64,000 nt of DNA, taken from positions 3,103,001-3,167,000 of the forward strand of contig NZ_CP005083.1 of assembly GCF_001563265.1 (NCBI RefSeq), read 5' to 3'. Both the position numbers and the translations under genes were made by a program. This document shows positions 21,032-29,709 of this stretch, in pieces. This stretch comes from Sphingobium sp. TKS. GTDB lineage: Bacteria > Pseudomonadota > Alphaproteobacteria > Sphingomonadales > Sphingomonadaceae. The notes below the pieces were generated by a model. That model had not been told where the DNA came from and ran no database searches. It saw only the letters and a program-made list of their open reading frames with translations. Position 1 is the first letter of the stretch; every line of letters begins with the position of its first letter.

Positions 21032-21472
21032 GTGTCATATCAAGAGGCCGAACTGGTCAACTGGACCGATTTTGCCAAATCCCGATCGGAGCTGGGTACC
21101 GCCTTCCTGCGGATTCTCGGCTATTTCCGGGAAGATGGCGGCAAGGCGATCGGCGCGATTGAGGAAGCCTTTCGCGCGCGCAACGCCGCCGCGCTCGTCA
21201 CCCCGGCCCATACGCTGAAGGGCGAGTCGGCGCAGTTCGGCGCCTATCGTCTGAGCGCCATGGCCGAAAAGATCGAGATGGTCGCCCGCCGCTGCGTCGA
21301 AAGCCGGGAAGGCCCGGACGAGCTGATCGAGGATGTGGTCGCGCTGCGCCCCTGCTTTACCGAGACGATGGCCCTGCTAGACCGCGACGCCAATCCGCTG
21401 GTCGCCCGTCGGCCCCAGGGCTTCGGCCGCCGCGTCGACGGTCCCGCGCAGGGATTCGGCCGCGCCGTCTGA
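21032..21472 (+). CDS. Hpt-domain phosphotransfer protein
   Basis: A 146-residue protein with a histidine phosphotransfer four-helix bundle (about residues 10-110). The phosphorylatable residue is His60 in PAHTLKGES, a good Hpt motif. GTG 21032 is the likely start. The C-terminal 30 residues carry a repeated QGFGRRVD/QGFGRAV element of unknown use. No histidine kinase or response regulator is adjacent, so the partner is unlinked. Confidence 0.85.
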   Translation: MSYQEAELVNWTDFAKSRSELGTAFLRILGYFREDGGKAIGAIEEAFRARNAAALVTPAHTLKGESAQFGAYRLSAMAEKIEMVARRCVESREGPDELIEDVVALRPCFTETMALLDRDANPLVARRPQGFGRRVDGPAQGFGRAV

Positions 21473-21516
21473 ACCGCGTCACATAAGTATTGAAATAAAA
21501 CGGGTCATCCCCCCAT

Positions 21517-22542
21517 ATGCGGGCCATGACTCGTTTTTCCGTTCTGGACCTCGTCCCCGTCAATGAAGGCAGCAGCCCCGGCGAAGCGCTCCGCCGCGCC
21601 GCCGCCTTTGCCGCCCATGCCGAAAGCCTCGGCTTCCACCGCTATTGGGTGGCCGAACATCATGGCATGCCGGGGATCGCGTCGGCCGCAACCGCCGTGG
21701 TGCTGGCGCATATCGGACAGGCTACCCGCCACATCCGCATCGGCGCGGGCGGCATCATGCTGCCCAATCATGCGCCGCTGCTGATCGCGGAGCAATTCGG
21801 CACGCTCGCCGCCCTGTTTCCCGGCCGCGTCGATCTGGGATTGGGCCGGGCGCCCGGTTCGGACCAGCGCGTGGCACAGGCGATGCGGCGGACGCTGAGC
21901 GGCGGCCCGGATGAATTCCCCCGCGACGTGATGGAGTTGCAAGCCTATTTCGCGGGCGATGCGCGCCTGGGCTTCCAGGCGACGCCCGGCGCTGGCGAGG
22001 ATGTGCCGCTCTGGATTCTCGGCTCCAGCCTCTATGGGGCGCAACTGGCCGCCGCGCTCGGCCTGCCCTATGCCTTCGCCTCCCATTTCGCGCCGGGCGC
22101 TCTGGACGAGGCGATCGCCATCTACCGCCGCGATTTCCGGCCATCGGCGCAACTCAAATATCCCTATGTGATGGCGGGCTATAATGTCTTCGCCGCCGAC
22201 ACCGTGGAGGAAGCGCAACTGATCGCGACCTCCATGCAGCAGGCCTTCGTCCGGCTGCGCACTGGCCAACCGGGCAAGCTGCAACCCCCTGTTCCCGGCT
22301 ATTATGAAAGCCTGCCGCCCCAGGCGCAGGCCATGCTGGCCGACGTACTGAGCGCTTCGAGTATCGGCACCCAGGCCGATGTCGAGCGGGATCTGGCCAC
22401 TTTCATCCGCCGCACCCAGGTCGATGAGATCATCATCGGCGGCCATATCCACGATCTGGAGGCCCGCAAGCGCAGCATCGAAATCGCCATCGCCGCAGGG
22501 CGAGCCGTGTCAGGCGGCCATGAGGCGGCCGCCGCTCAATAG
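21517..22542 (+). CDS. LLM-class flavin-dependent oxidoreductase
   Basis: A 341-residue luciferase-like TIM-barrel monooxygenase that uses reduced FMN. Typical segments are [51 protein letters not shown] and [15 protein letters not shown]. It belongs to the MsnO8/YhbW-like group; the substrate is unknown. The start may be ATG 21517 or 21526, and neither has a strong ribosome binding site. Its 3' end overlaps the convergent acyltransferase gene by 33 bases. Confidence 0.9.
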   Translation: MRAMTRFSVLDLVPVNEGSSPGEALRRAAAFAAHAESLGFHRYWVAEHHGMPGIASAATAVVLAHIGQATRHIRIGAGGIMLPNHAPLLIAEQFGTLAALFPGRVDLGLGRAPGSDQRVAQAMRRTLSGGPDEFPRDVMELQAYFAGDARLGFQATPGAGEDVPLWILGSSLYGAQLAAALGLPYAFASHFAPGALDEAIAIYRRDFRPSAQLKYPYVMAGYNVFAADTVEEAQLIATSMQQAFVRLRTGQPGKLQPPVPGYYESLPPQAQAMLADVLSASSIGTQADVERDLATFIRRTQVDEIIIGGHIHDLEARKRSIEIAIAAGRAVSGGHEAAAAQ

Positions 22543-23640
22543 CTTTGCCAGTCCCGGCGCGGCGCGGCTGAGCAGCGATCCCAGCAGCACCACGGCGACC
22601 AACACCAGCAGGGGCTGCACCAGAAGATAGGCGGGATAGAAAGGCGAGCCGAGCTTGCCGAACAGCGTCCCCAGCACCGGTCCGCCCAGCCAGATCAGGA
22701 TGAGGTGCGAGCAGAAGAGGAAGAAGGCGAAGGGCTCGATCCGCAGCAGCATCCCGCGCGCCGCGCTGGCCGCCAAGGACCAGGCCAGCCGCCAGAAGAA
22801 CAGCGCCGCCGCGATCCGCACCGCCATGTCCAGCACCGCCATGCCGATGCCCGGCGGCAAAGCGCCCACATGCAGGGAAACATGGAGCTGCGCTGTCATC
22901 AGCAGCGCGAAAGGGGGCGCCGCGACCGTCCAGGGCAGCGCCGCCACCCGATCGGCCAGCCCCTCGCGCCGGGCAATGATGCCCATGATGAAGAAGAACA
23001 GGATCGTCGCCCGCATCAGTACCGGCGGTCCCCAGCCCATGATCTGGCACAACGCCGCCATCGCCGCGACCGCGCCCAGCGCCCAGCCGGGCAGGCGCAC
23101 GAACAGCGGCGCGGCGATCATGCACAGGAACAGGTCGCGCAGGAACGGCATCTGGACATTGATGTCGGGATTGCGGCTGACGATGAACAGTTCCTGGAAC
23201 ATCCAGTCGGTGGACGACGGCACGGGCGCGGACAGGCCCAGCACCCAGGCCGCGCCGGACACGAACAGGATCGCCAGCGCATTCCACAGGATCATCGGCA
23301 GCAGGATCGTCCGCACCTTGCGCCCGACATGGCGCACCCAATCCTGCGTGCGCGCCGATCCCGCGACCAGCCAACCGGAAATCAGGCCCAGCAACGGCAC
23401 CGCGCTGCGCCCGAAAATCTCCATCAATCCCCAACGCAGGCTGTCCTGCGGCGTTCCCCGCAGGCTTTCCAGATCATGGCCGCTCAGACCCGTCCAGGCG
23501 TGGACGTACACCACTCCCAAAATGCAGATAACGCGAGCGATGGAGATCGCATCGGAACGCCGCGCCGCATCGGTCGTCAGCACGGCGGTCAAGCGATTTT
23601 CCCGATTTTCGGCAAATGTTTCAACGACCAGGCCTGACAC
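22510..23640 (-). CDS. Acyltransferase-3 family membrane protein
   Basis: A 376-residue integral membrane protein of the acyltransferase-3 family, which O-acylates surface glycans or other exported molecules. About ten hydrophobic segments are visible. The first reads [17 protein letters not shown], containing the catalytic-type His of the family; [17 protein letters not shown] is a further conserved segment. It does not lie in a glycan cluster. It is divergent from the HerA-like gene across 137 bases. Confidence 0.88.
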   Translation of the reverse strand: MSGLVVETFAENRENRLTAVLTTDAARRSDAISIARVICILGVVYVHAWTGLSGHDLESLRGTPQDSLRWGLMEIFGRSAVPLLGLISGWLVAGSARTQDWVRHVGRKVRTILLPMILWNALAILFVSGAAWVLGLSAPVPSSTDWMFQELFIVSRNPDINVQMPFLRDLFLCMIAAPLFVRLPGWALGAVAAMAALCQIMGWGPPVLMRATILFFFIMGIIARREGLADRVAALPWTVAAPPFALLMTAQLHVSLHVGALPPGIGMAVLDMAVRIAAALFFWRLAWSLAASAARGMLLRIEPFAFFLFCSHLILIWLGGPVLGTLFGKLGSPFYPAYLLVQPLLVLVAVVLLGSLLSRAAPGLAKLLSGGRLMAA

Positions 23641-23777
23641 GCATTTCCTCTGACATCGCGGCGCAGGCGTCCGGCCGCTTCCTGTTTATGGGGCCGGAAT
23701 AAGCAGATTCTTTACCAGTCGCCGGTTAAATCGATCCGACGTGCCGGAATCCCGTCCGGTCGAGGGGAAAAAGGTTC

Positions 23778-25436
23778 ATGACCCAGATGCACGGTGCCGA
23801 CCATTTCGCAGGCGCGCAGCCGCATGTCTTTCAGGCTTCGGTCGACGCCATGGGCATGGTTTTCCAGATTGCGGGGTCCAGTTCGCAGTTGATCATCGAC
23901 GCCACGCGGATCGCCGCGCTGTCGCATAATCCCGATCCTTCCCTTGCCATGGCGGGGCAAGTCGGCTCCCAGGTGAAGATGCGCGTCGGCCATGTCTGGC
24001 TGATCGCCAGCGTGCGCCGCATGGCGATGGACCGCCAGGACAGCAACAGCATCGTCGTCGACATCGACTTTCTGGGCGAAGGCGATGAGGAAAAGCTGAC
24101 GGGCCGCATCTACCGCTTCCGCCGCGGCGTGACCCGCTATCCAACGCCGGGGACGGAGGTTTATCCGGTGTCCAGCCAGGACATGCAGCAGATCTATTCC
24201 GCCGACGACCGCCCTCATGTGCAGATCGGCACCGTCTATCCCACCGCCGACACCCGCGCCGCGCTCTATGTCGACTCCATGCTGGGCAAGCATTTCGCGC
24301 TGCTGGGGTCGACCGGCACCGGCAAGTCGACCAGCGCCGCGCTCATCCTCCACCGCATCTGCGACCTGTCGCCGCAGGGCCATATCGTGATGATCGACCC
24401 CCATGGCGAATATGGCGCGGCTTTCCAGACCAATGGCGCGGTCTATGACGTCAACAACCTCGCCCTCCCCTATTGGCTGATGAATTTCGAGGAGCATTGC
24501 GAGGTGTTCGTCACCTCCGAGGGTTCCGAGCGGACCGTTGATTGCGACATCCTCGCCAAATGCCTGCTCGCCGCACGGTCGAAGAACCGGCTGGCGGAGA
24601 GCATCGGGCGGCTGACGGTCGATTCGCCGGTTCCCTATCTGCTCTCCGACCTCACCAACATCCTTCAGAACGAGATGGGGAAGCTGGACAAGGGCACCGG
24701 ATCGCTGCCCTATATGCGGTTGAAGACCAAGATCGACGAGATCAAGAGCGATCCGCGCTACAGCTTCATGTTCTCCGGCATGCTGGTCGCGGATTCGATG
24801 CAGGAATTCATCGCCAAGATCTTCCGCCTGCCCTCGGGCGGCAAGCCGATCTCCATCATCGACGTGTCTTCCATGCCGTCCGACATCACGTCGGTCGTCG
24901 TGTCGGTGCTGTCCCGGCTGGTGTTCGACTATGCCCTGTGGGCGCGTGACGAGCCGCAACGGCCGATCCTGCTGGTCTGCGAGGAAGCGCATCGCTACAT
25001 CCCCTCCTCCACCACCGGATCGGGTCAGGCCGTGCGCCGCATCCTGGAGCGGATCGCCAAGGAAGGCCGTAAATATGGCGTATCGCTGGGCCTCATCACC
25101 CAGCGTCCGTCGGACCTGGCCGAAGGCGTGCTGTCGCAATGCGGCACGATCATCTCGATGCGCCTCAACAACGACCGCGACCAGGCCTTCGTGAAGGCCG
25201 CCATGCCCGAAGGCGCGCGCGGCTTCCTCGATTCCATCCCCGCGCTGCGCAACCGCGAGGCGATCATCTGCGGCGAAGGCGTCGCCGTACCGATCCGCGT
25301 CGCGCTCGACAATCTGGAAGAAGAACGGCGTCCGGCCTCGGGCGACCCGAGCTTCACGGAGCTGTGGCGTCAGTCAGGCGGCGAGGCGGAGATTCTCGAC
25401 CGCACCATCACCCGCTGGCGCAGTCAGGGGCGGTAA
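23778..25436 (+). CDS. HerA-like ATPase (DUF87 family)
   Basis: A 552-residue HerA/FtsK-superfamily ATPase. An N-terminal HAS-barrel-like region (about 15-130) precedes Walker A GSTGTGKST at 177-185, MIDPHGEYG, Walker B ILLVCEEAHRYIP near 396-408, and the C-terminal RPSDLAEGVLSQCGT...RLNND segment. In archaea HerA pairs with the NurA nuclease in DNA end resection; bacterial homologues act with SIR2 or nuclease partners or alone. No nurA-like or SIR2 gene is adjacent here. AGGGGAAAAAGG lies upstream of the ATG. Confidence 0.9.
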   Translation: MTQMHGADHFAGAQPHVFQASVDAMGMVFQIAGSSSQLIIDATRIAALSHNPDPSLAMAGQVGSQVKMRVGHVWLIASVRRMAMDRQDSNSIVVDIDFLGEGDEEKLTGRIYRFRRGVTRYPTPGTEVYPVSSQDMQQIYSADDRPHVQIGTVYPTADTRAALYVDSMLGKHFALLGSTGTGKSTSAALILHRICDLSPQGHIVMIDPHGEYGAAFQTNGAVYDVNNLALPYWLMNFEEHCEVFVTSEGSERTVDCDILAKCLLAARSKNRLAESIGRLTVDSPVPYLLSDLTNILQNEMGKLDKGTGSLPYMRLKTKIDEIKSDPRYSFMFSGMLVADSMQEFIAKIFRLPSGGKPISIIDVSSMPSDITSVVVSVLSRLVFDYALWARDEPQRPILLVCEEAHRYIPSSTTGSGQAVRRILERIAKEGRKYGVSLGLITQRPSDLAEGVLSQCGTIISMRLNNDRDQAFVKAAMPEGARGFLDSIPALRNREAIICGEGVAVPIRVALDNLEEERRPASGDPSFTELWRQSGGEAEILDRTITRWRSQGR

Positions 25437-25440
25437 GACT

Positions 25441-26892
25441 TTACCCTGCCGGGACGATCCGGCCGGCAGGCTCGCTCTCCGCATTAATGCTTTCGCGGCA
25501 CTCTTCCTCGTTCACGGGGACGAGCAGCTTCGCCTTGCGCCAGCCCCCCTGCCAATAGACCAGCCCGGCCAGCAGGAAGGCCGCTGCCGAACCCGCCGGG
25601 AAGCTGAGCCACAGCGCGTCCGCCCCGATATGCGGATAACCCAGATGATAGAAGCCTAGCCGCACCGCGAAGAGGGTGAAGATCAGGATCAGCAGCGGTC
25701 TTACCACCACGCCATTGGCCCGCATCACGCCGAACAGGATCATCGTGCAGCCGAACAGCACGAAGCTCCAGCTCGCCAAAAGCTGCATATGCCATGCAGC
25801 GGCGATGGCGGCTTCGTTCCGCCCCAGGAACAGCGACAGCAGCGGCGCGTGGAACAGCAGGATCACGGCCACCATCGTGCCGGTGATCAGCAACAGATAG
25901 CCCATGCCATAGCCGGTGATCCGGCTGATCCGGTCCCATCGCCCGGCGCCGATATTCTGCGCCGCCATGGCGCTGACCGCCGCGCCCATCGCCATCGCCG
26001 GCATCTGGAGGTAGGTCCAGATCTGCTGGGCCGCGCCATAGGCAGCGGTGACGAGGAAACCCTCCCGATTGACGAGGCCGATCATCACCAGCCCGGAAGC
26101 GGACATGACGATCATCTGCAGTCCCATGGGCAACCCCTTGCCGAACAAGACCCGCATCTGCTCCGGCGCCGGGCGCAGATAGGCCAGTTCCCGCCCGCGC
26201 AGACGCAGCGGCAGATCCTTGGCATAGGTATAGAGGATGAGGCCGATCAGGCTGATGACACCCGCCGTCGCCGTCGCCGCGGCCGACCCGCCGATGCCCA
26301 TCGCCGGTATCGGCCCCAGGCCCAGGATCAGCACCGGGTTGAGCACCAGATCGACGCCCACGCTCACGAACATGAAGATCAGCGGCGTGCGCGCATCGCC
26401 CGTCCCGCGCAGGCCCATCATCATCATGACGCTGAGCAGGGAAGCCGGCATGGCGATGAAGATCACCCGCAAATAGATGAGCGCCAGGTCGAACGCCTCC
26501 ACCGGCGTCGCCAGCAGCCGCAGCAAAGCGGGTGCGCCGATCCAGCCGGCGGTCGCGACGATGAGACCCAACAGGGTACAGAAGCCGACGGCCGAACCGA
26601 AAGCGCGGCGCGCCGCGTCGAGATCGCCCCGCCCCGCCGCCTGCGCGATCATCACGGTCGACGCCATGCCGAAGCCGAAAACGACGGAGAACATCAGGAA
26701 CATGGTGATGTTCGCATTGGCGGTGGCCGCCAGCGCCTGCGCCCCCAGGAAACGGCCGACCCAGACGGCGTTGATCGAGCCGTTCAGCGATTGAAGGATG
26801 TTGGACGCCAGCGTCGGGACGGCGAACAGCAGCAGGGTCGATGCGATCGGCCCTTGCGTCAGATCCCTGGCCCGATGTTCCCCTATAGCCAT
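25441..26892 (-). CDS. MATE family efflux transporter
   Basis: A 483-residue inner-membrane cation-coupled multidrug/toxin exporter with about twelve hydrophobic segments in two six-helix halves. Family patterns seen: PIASTLLLFAVPTLASNILQ at the N-terminus, GLRGTGDARTPLIFM, and AAQNIGAGRWDR. It converges on the HerA-like gene with 4 bases between stops, leaving no space for an intergenic terminator. The substrate is unknown. Confidence 0.92.
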   Translation of the reverse strand: MAIGEHRARDLTQGPIASTLLLFAVPTLASNILQSLNGSINAVWVGRFLGAQALAATANANITMFLMFSVVFGFGMASTVMIAQAAGRGDLDAARRAFGSAVGFCTLLGLIVATAGWIGAPALLRLLATPVEAFDLALIYLRVIFIAMPASLLSVMMMMGLRGTGDARTPLIFMFVSVGVDLVLNPVLILGLGPIPAMGIGGSAAATATAGVISLIGLILYTYAKDLPLRLRGRELAYLRPAPEQMRVLFGKGLPMGLQMIVMSASGLVMIGLVNREGFLVTAAYGAAQQIWTYLQMPAMAMGAAVSAMAAQNIGAGRWDRISRITGYGMGYLLLITGTMVAVILLFHAPLLSLFLGRNEAAIAAAWHMQLLASWSFVLFGCTMILFGVMRANGVVVRPLLILIFTLFAVRLGFYHLGYPHIGADALWLSFPAGSAAAFLLAGLVYWQGGWRKAKLLVPVNEEECRESINAESEPAGRIVPAG

Positions 26893-26940
26893 GACCGTTC
26901 CCCCTTGCGGATGCAGCGCGGCACCTGCTGGCCCTTGGTC

Positions 26941-26961
26941 AGCGCATCCCGATCGGATGCG
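26941..26961. other. Short hairpin downstream of valS
   Basis: GCGCATCC and GGATGCGC face each other across a 5-base loop just after the valS stop (26970, minus strand). No T-run follows on either strand, so it may protect the 3' end or be a weak terminator. Confidence 0.45.
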
Positions 26962-26969
26962 CCGGCAAA

Positions 26970-29669
26970 TCAGGCGAGCCGTTCCAGCGCCGCCTTCAAT
27001 CTTTCCGCTTCGGCGGCTTTTTCGCCATGGTCCTCGCGCGCCTTGGCGACGGCTTCGGGCTTAGCCTTTTCGACGAAGCTGGGATTGGAAAGACGCCCGG
27101 AGAGGGAATCCCGTTCCTTCTCCGCGCTGGCGAGCGCCTTGGCGAGACGGGCCTTTTCGGCGGCGGTGTCGATCACGCCTTCCAACGGCAGGATGAAGGT
27201 CGCCTCGTCGACGACAATCTGCGCCGCGCCGCCCTCGACACTGTCACCAAAGGACAGGCTCTCGACCCGGCCCAACCGCGCCAGCGCCGCGCCCTGACGA
27301 TCGATGCGACGGCGGGTTTCCTCCGACGCATCCTGGACGACCACGCCCAGCTTCGCGCCCGGCGGCACGTTGAGTTCGGTTCGGGCCGTGCGCATCGCGC
27401 TGATCAGGCGGATCAGCCAGTCGATCTCCGCCTGCGCCTCGCTATCCACAGCATAGAGCGCCTGCGGCCAGCGCGCGACGATCAGCGCCGTCTCCCGCTC
27501 GCCCGTCAGATGCCACAGCTCTTCGGTGATGAAGGGCATGAAGGGATGCAACATCACCAATATCTGATCGAACGCCCAACCCGCGACGGCGCGGGTTTCG
27601 TCATCCATCGCGCTCTTGGTCAGTTCGATATACCAGTCGCAAAACTGGTCCCAGACGAAATGGTAAATGGCGTTCGCCGCCGCGTCGAAACGCAATTCGG
27701 TCATCGCGGTGTCGATCGCCTGCACGGTCGCGACCGTCTCGGCAATGATCCAGCGGTTGACCGGCGCCTCCGCATGGGGCGCCTCATGGCTGGTCGAAGC
27801 GGTGACGCCATTGGATTGCAGGAAGCGCGCCGCGTTCCACAGCTTGGTCGCGAAGTTGCGATAGCCCTCGACGCGCTTCTCATCCATCTTCACGTCGCGG
27901 CCCTGGCTTTCCATGGCGCTCATGAAGAAGCGCAGCGCGTCGGCGCCGAACTTATCGATCAGGCCCAGCGGGTCGACGACATTGCCCTTGGACTTGGACA
28001 TTTTCTGCCCGTCCGCGGCGCGCACCAGCCCGTGGAGGTAGAGCTTGCGCCACGGCACATCGCCCATGAACTCCAGCCCCTGCATCGCCATGCGCGCATC
28101 CCAGAAGAACAGGATGTCGAAGCCGGAAATCAGCAGGTCGTTGGGATAATGGCGCTTGAGCGTATCGGTCTCTTCCGGCCAGCCAAGCGTGCCGAACGGC
28201 CAGAGCGCAGAGGAGAACCAGGTGTCGAGGACGTCAGGATCGCGGGTCAGCGTCTTGTTGCCCGCGAGCGCCTGCGCCTCTTCCTCGCTCTCCGCGACAT
28301 AGGGATTACCGTCCTCGTCATACCACGCCGGAATCTGGTGCCCCCACCAGAGCTGGCGCGAGACGCACCAGGGCTGGATATTCTCCATCCAGTTGAAGAA
28401 GGTCTTTTCCCACGTCTTGGGGACGATCTCGATCCGCCCGTCCCGCACCGCCTGCATGGGGGCAACCGCCAGCTTCTCCGCATCGACATACCATTGATCG
28501 GTCAGCCACGGCTCGATCACCACGCCCGAACGATCGCCAAAGGGAGTCTGGATGGTGCGCGGCTCGGCGTCGGATTCGACTTCCTCGCCTTCCTTGGTCT
28601 TGCTGATGTGCGGGACCAGCAGGCCCAGCGCCTTCATCTCCGCCACGACCAGCTCGCGCGCGCCGTCCACGCCGTCGCGGCTGAAGCGGTGCAGGCCCAG
28701 GAAGCGCTCCGGGATCAGGCCGTCGGCGGTCTGGATCACATTGGCTTCGGCATCGAACATGTTGAGCATGTCGGCGGCCTTGAAGCCCGCGCGCTTGCCG
28801 ACTTCGAAGTCGTTGAAGTCATGCCCCGGCGTGATCTTCACCGCGCCCGACCCCAGTTCCGGGTCGGCATAATCGTCGCCCACGATCTTGAACCGGCGGC
28901 CAGTGATCGGCTGGAGGATATCCTTGCCGATGACGTCCTTGTAGCGCGGGTCTTCGGGATGCACGGCGACCGCCATGTCCGCCAGCATCGTCTCGGGCCG
29001 CGTGGTGGCGACGACGATATGGTCCGCGCCATTGGCCAGTTTCACGCCATCGGCTAGCGGATAGCGGAAATGCCAGAAGCCGCCCTTCACTTCCTTGGTC
29101 TCGACCTCCAGGTCGGAGATGGCCGAACGGAAATGCGGGTCCCAGTTCACCAGGCGCTTGTCGCGGTACAGCAGGCCGCGCTTGTGCAGTTCCACGAACG
29201 TCTTGATGACGGCCTTCGAAAAGCCCTCATCCATGGTGAAGCGCTCATTGGCCCAGTCCATCGAGCAGCCCAGACGGCGAAGCTGGCGCGTGATCGCGCC
29301 GCCGCTCTCGGCCTTCCATTCCCAGACCTTCTCGACGAACTGGTCGCGGGTGTAATTGGTGCGCTTGTCCTGCCGCGCCTCCATCTGCCGCTCGACCACC
29401 ATCTGCGTCGCGATGCCTGCATGGTCGGTGCCCACCACCCACAGCGCATCCTTGCCGCGCAGCCGCTCATAGCGGATCACGATGTCCTGCAACGTATTGT
29501 CCAGCGCATGGCCGATATGCAGGCTGCCCGTCACGTTCGGCGGCGGGTTGACGATGGTGAAGGGCTCCGCGCCGGACCGCTCCGGGCGGAACAAGCCATT
29601 TTTCTCCCAATGGGCGTACCAGCGGGACTCGATATCGGCGGGGTCGAAGGTCTTGGGCAATTCGGTCAT
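26970..29669 (-). CDS. valS: Valyl-tRNA synthetase
   Basis: An 899-residue class I synthetase charging tRNA-Val. HIGH is at residues 51-54 ([10 protein letters not shown]). KMSKS is near residue 555 ([14 protein letters not shown]). The CP1 editing domain lies between them, and a C-terminal coiled-coil arm ends LKAALERLA. The start [10 protein letters not shown] is the usual one in this group. The start codon is part of a 13-base perfect inverted repeat, described separately. valS follows pcm, tolC and DUF2497 on the same strand, with an S9 peptidase gene interposed. Confidence 0.98.
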   Translation of the reverse strand: MTELPKTFDPADIESRWYAHWEKNGLFRPERSGAEPFTIVNPPPNVTGSLHIGHALDNTLQDIVIRYERLRGKDALWVVGTDHAGIATQMVVERQMEARQDKRTNYTRDQFVEKVWEWKAESGGAITRQLRRLGCSMDWANERFTMDEGFSKAVIKTFVELHKRGLLYRDKRLVNWDPHFRSAISDLEVETKEVKGGFWHFRYPLADGVKLANGADHIVVATTRPETMLADMAVAVHPEDPRYKDVIGKDILQPITGRRFKIVGDDYADPELGSGAVKITPGHDFNDFEVGKRAGFKAADMLNMFDAEANVIQTADGLIPERFLGLHRFSRDGVDGARELVVAEMKALGLLVPHISKTKEGEEVESDAEPRTIQTPFGDRSGVVIEPWLTDQWYVDAEKLAVAPMQAVRDGRIEIVPKTWEKTFFNWMENIQPWCVSRQLWWGHQIPAWYDEDGNPYVAESEEEAQALAGNKTLTRDPDVLDTWFSSALWPFGTLGWPEETDTLKRHYPNDLLISGFDILFFWDARMAMQGLEFMGDVPWRKLYLHGLVRAADGQKMSKSKGNVVDPLGLIDKFGADALRFFMSAMESQGRDVKMDEKRVEGYRNFATKLWNAARFLQSNGVTASTSHEAPHAEAPVNRWIIAETVATVQAIDTAMTELRFDAAANAIYHFVWDQFCDWYIELTKSAMDDETRAVAGWAFDQILVMLHPFMPFITEELWHLTGERETALIVARWPQALYAVDSEAQAEIDWLIRLISAMRTARTELNVPPGAKLGVVVQDASEETRRRIDRQGAALARLGRVESLSFGDSVEGGAAQIVVDEATFILPLEGVIDTAAEKARLAKALASAEKERDSLSGRLSNPSFVEKAKPEAVAKAREDHGEKAAEAERLKAALERLA

Positions 29670-29698
29670 GAGAAGGCGCCTTAATGCGCCTTCTCATG
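29667..29698 (-). promoter_or_regulatory. Perfect inverted repeat overlapping the valS start codon
   Basis: CATGAGAAGGCGC (29667-29679) and GCGCCTTCTCATG (29686-29698) are perfect reverse complements around a 6-base loop. On the valS mRNA the 3' arm ends in the AUG, and the likely Shine-Dalgarno AAGG is at the loop/arm junction. The folded form would hide the start codon. No T-run follows, so it does not look like a terminator of the upstream peptidase gene. Confidence 0.75.
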
Positions 29699-29709
29699 GC
29701 ATTCCAGCT

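Noticed and set aside
22510..25436. Defence island comprising acyltransferase, HerA and MATE genes
   Set aside because: The genes are divergent or convergent and not an operon, with no nuclease, toxin or known defence partner.
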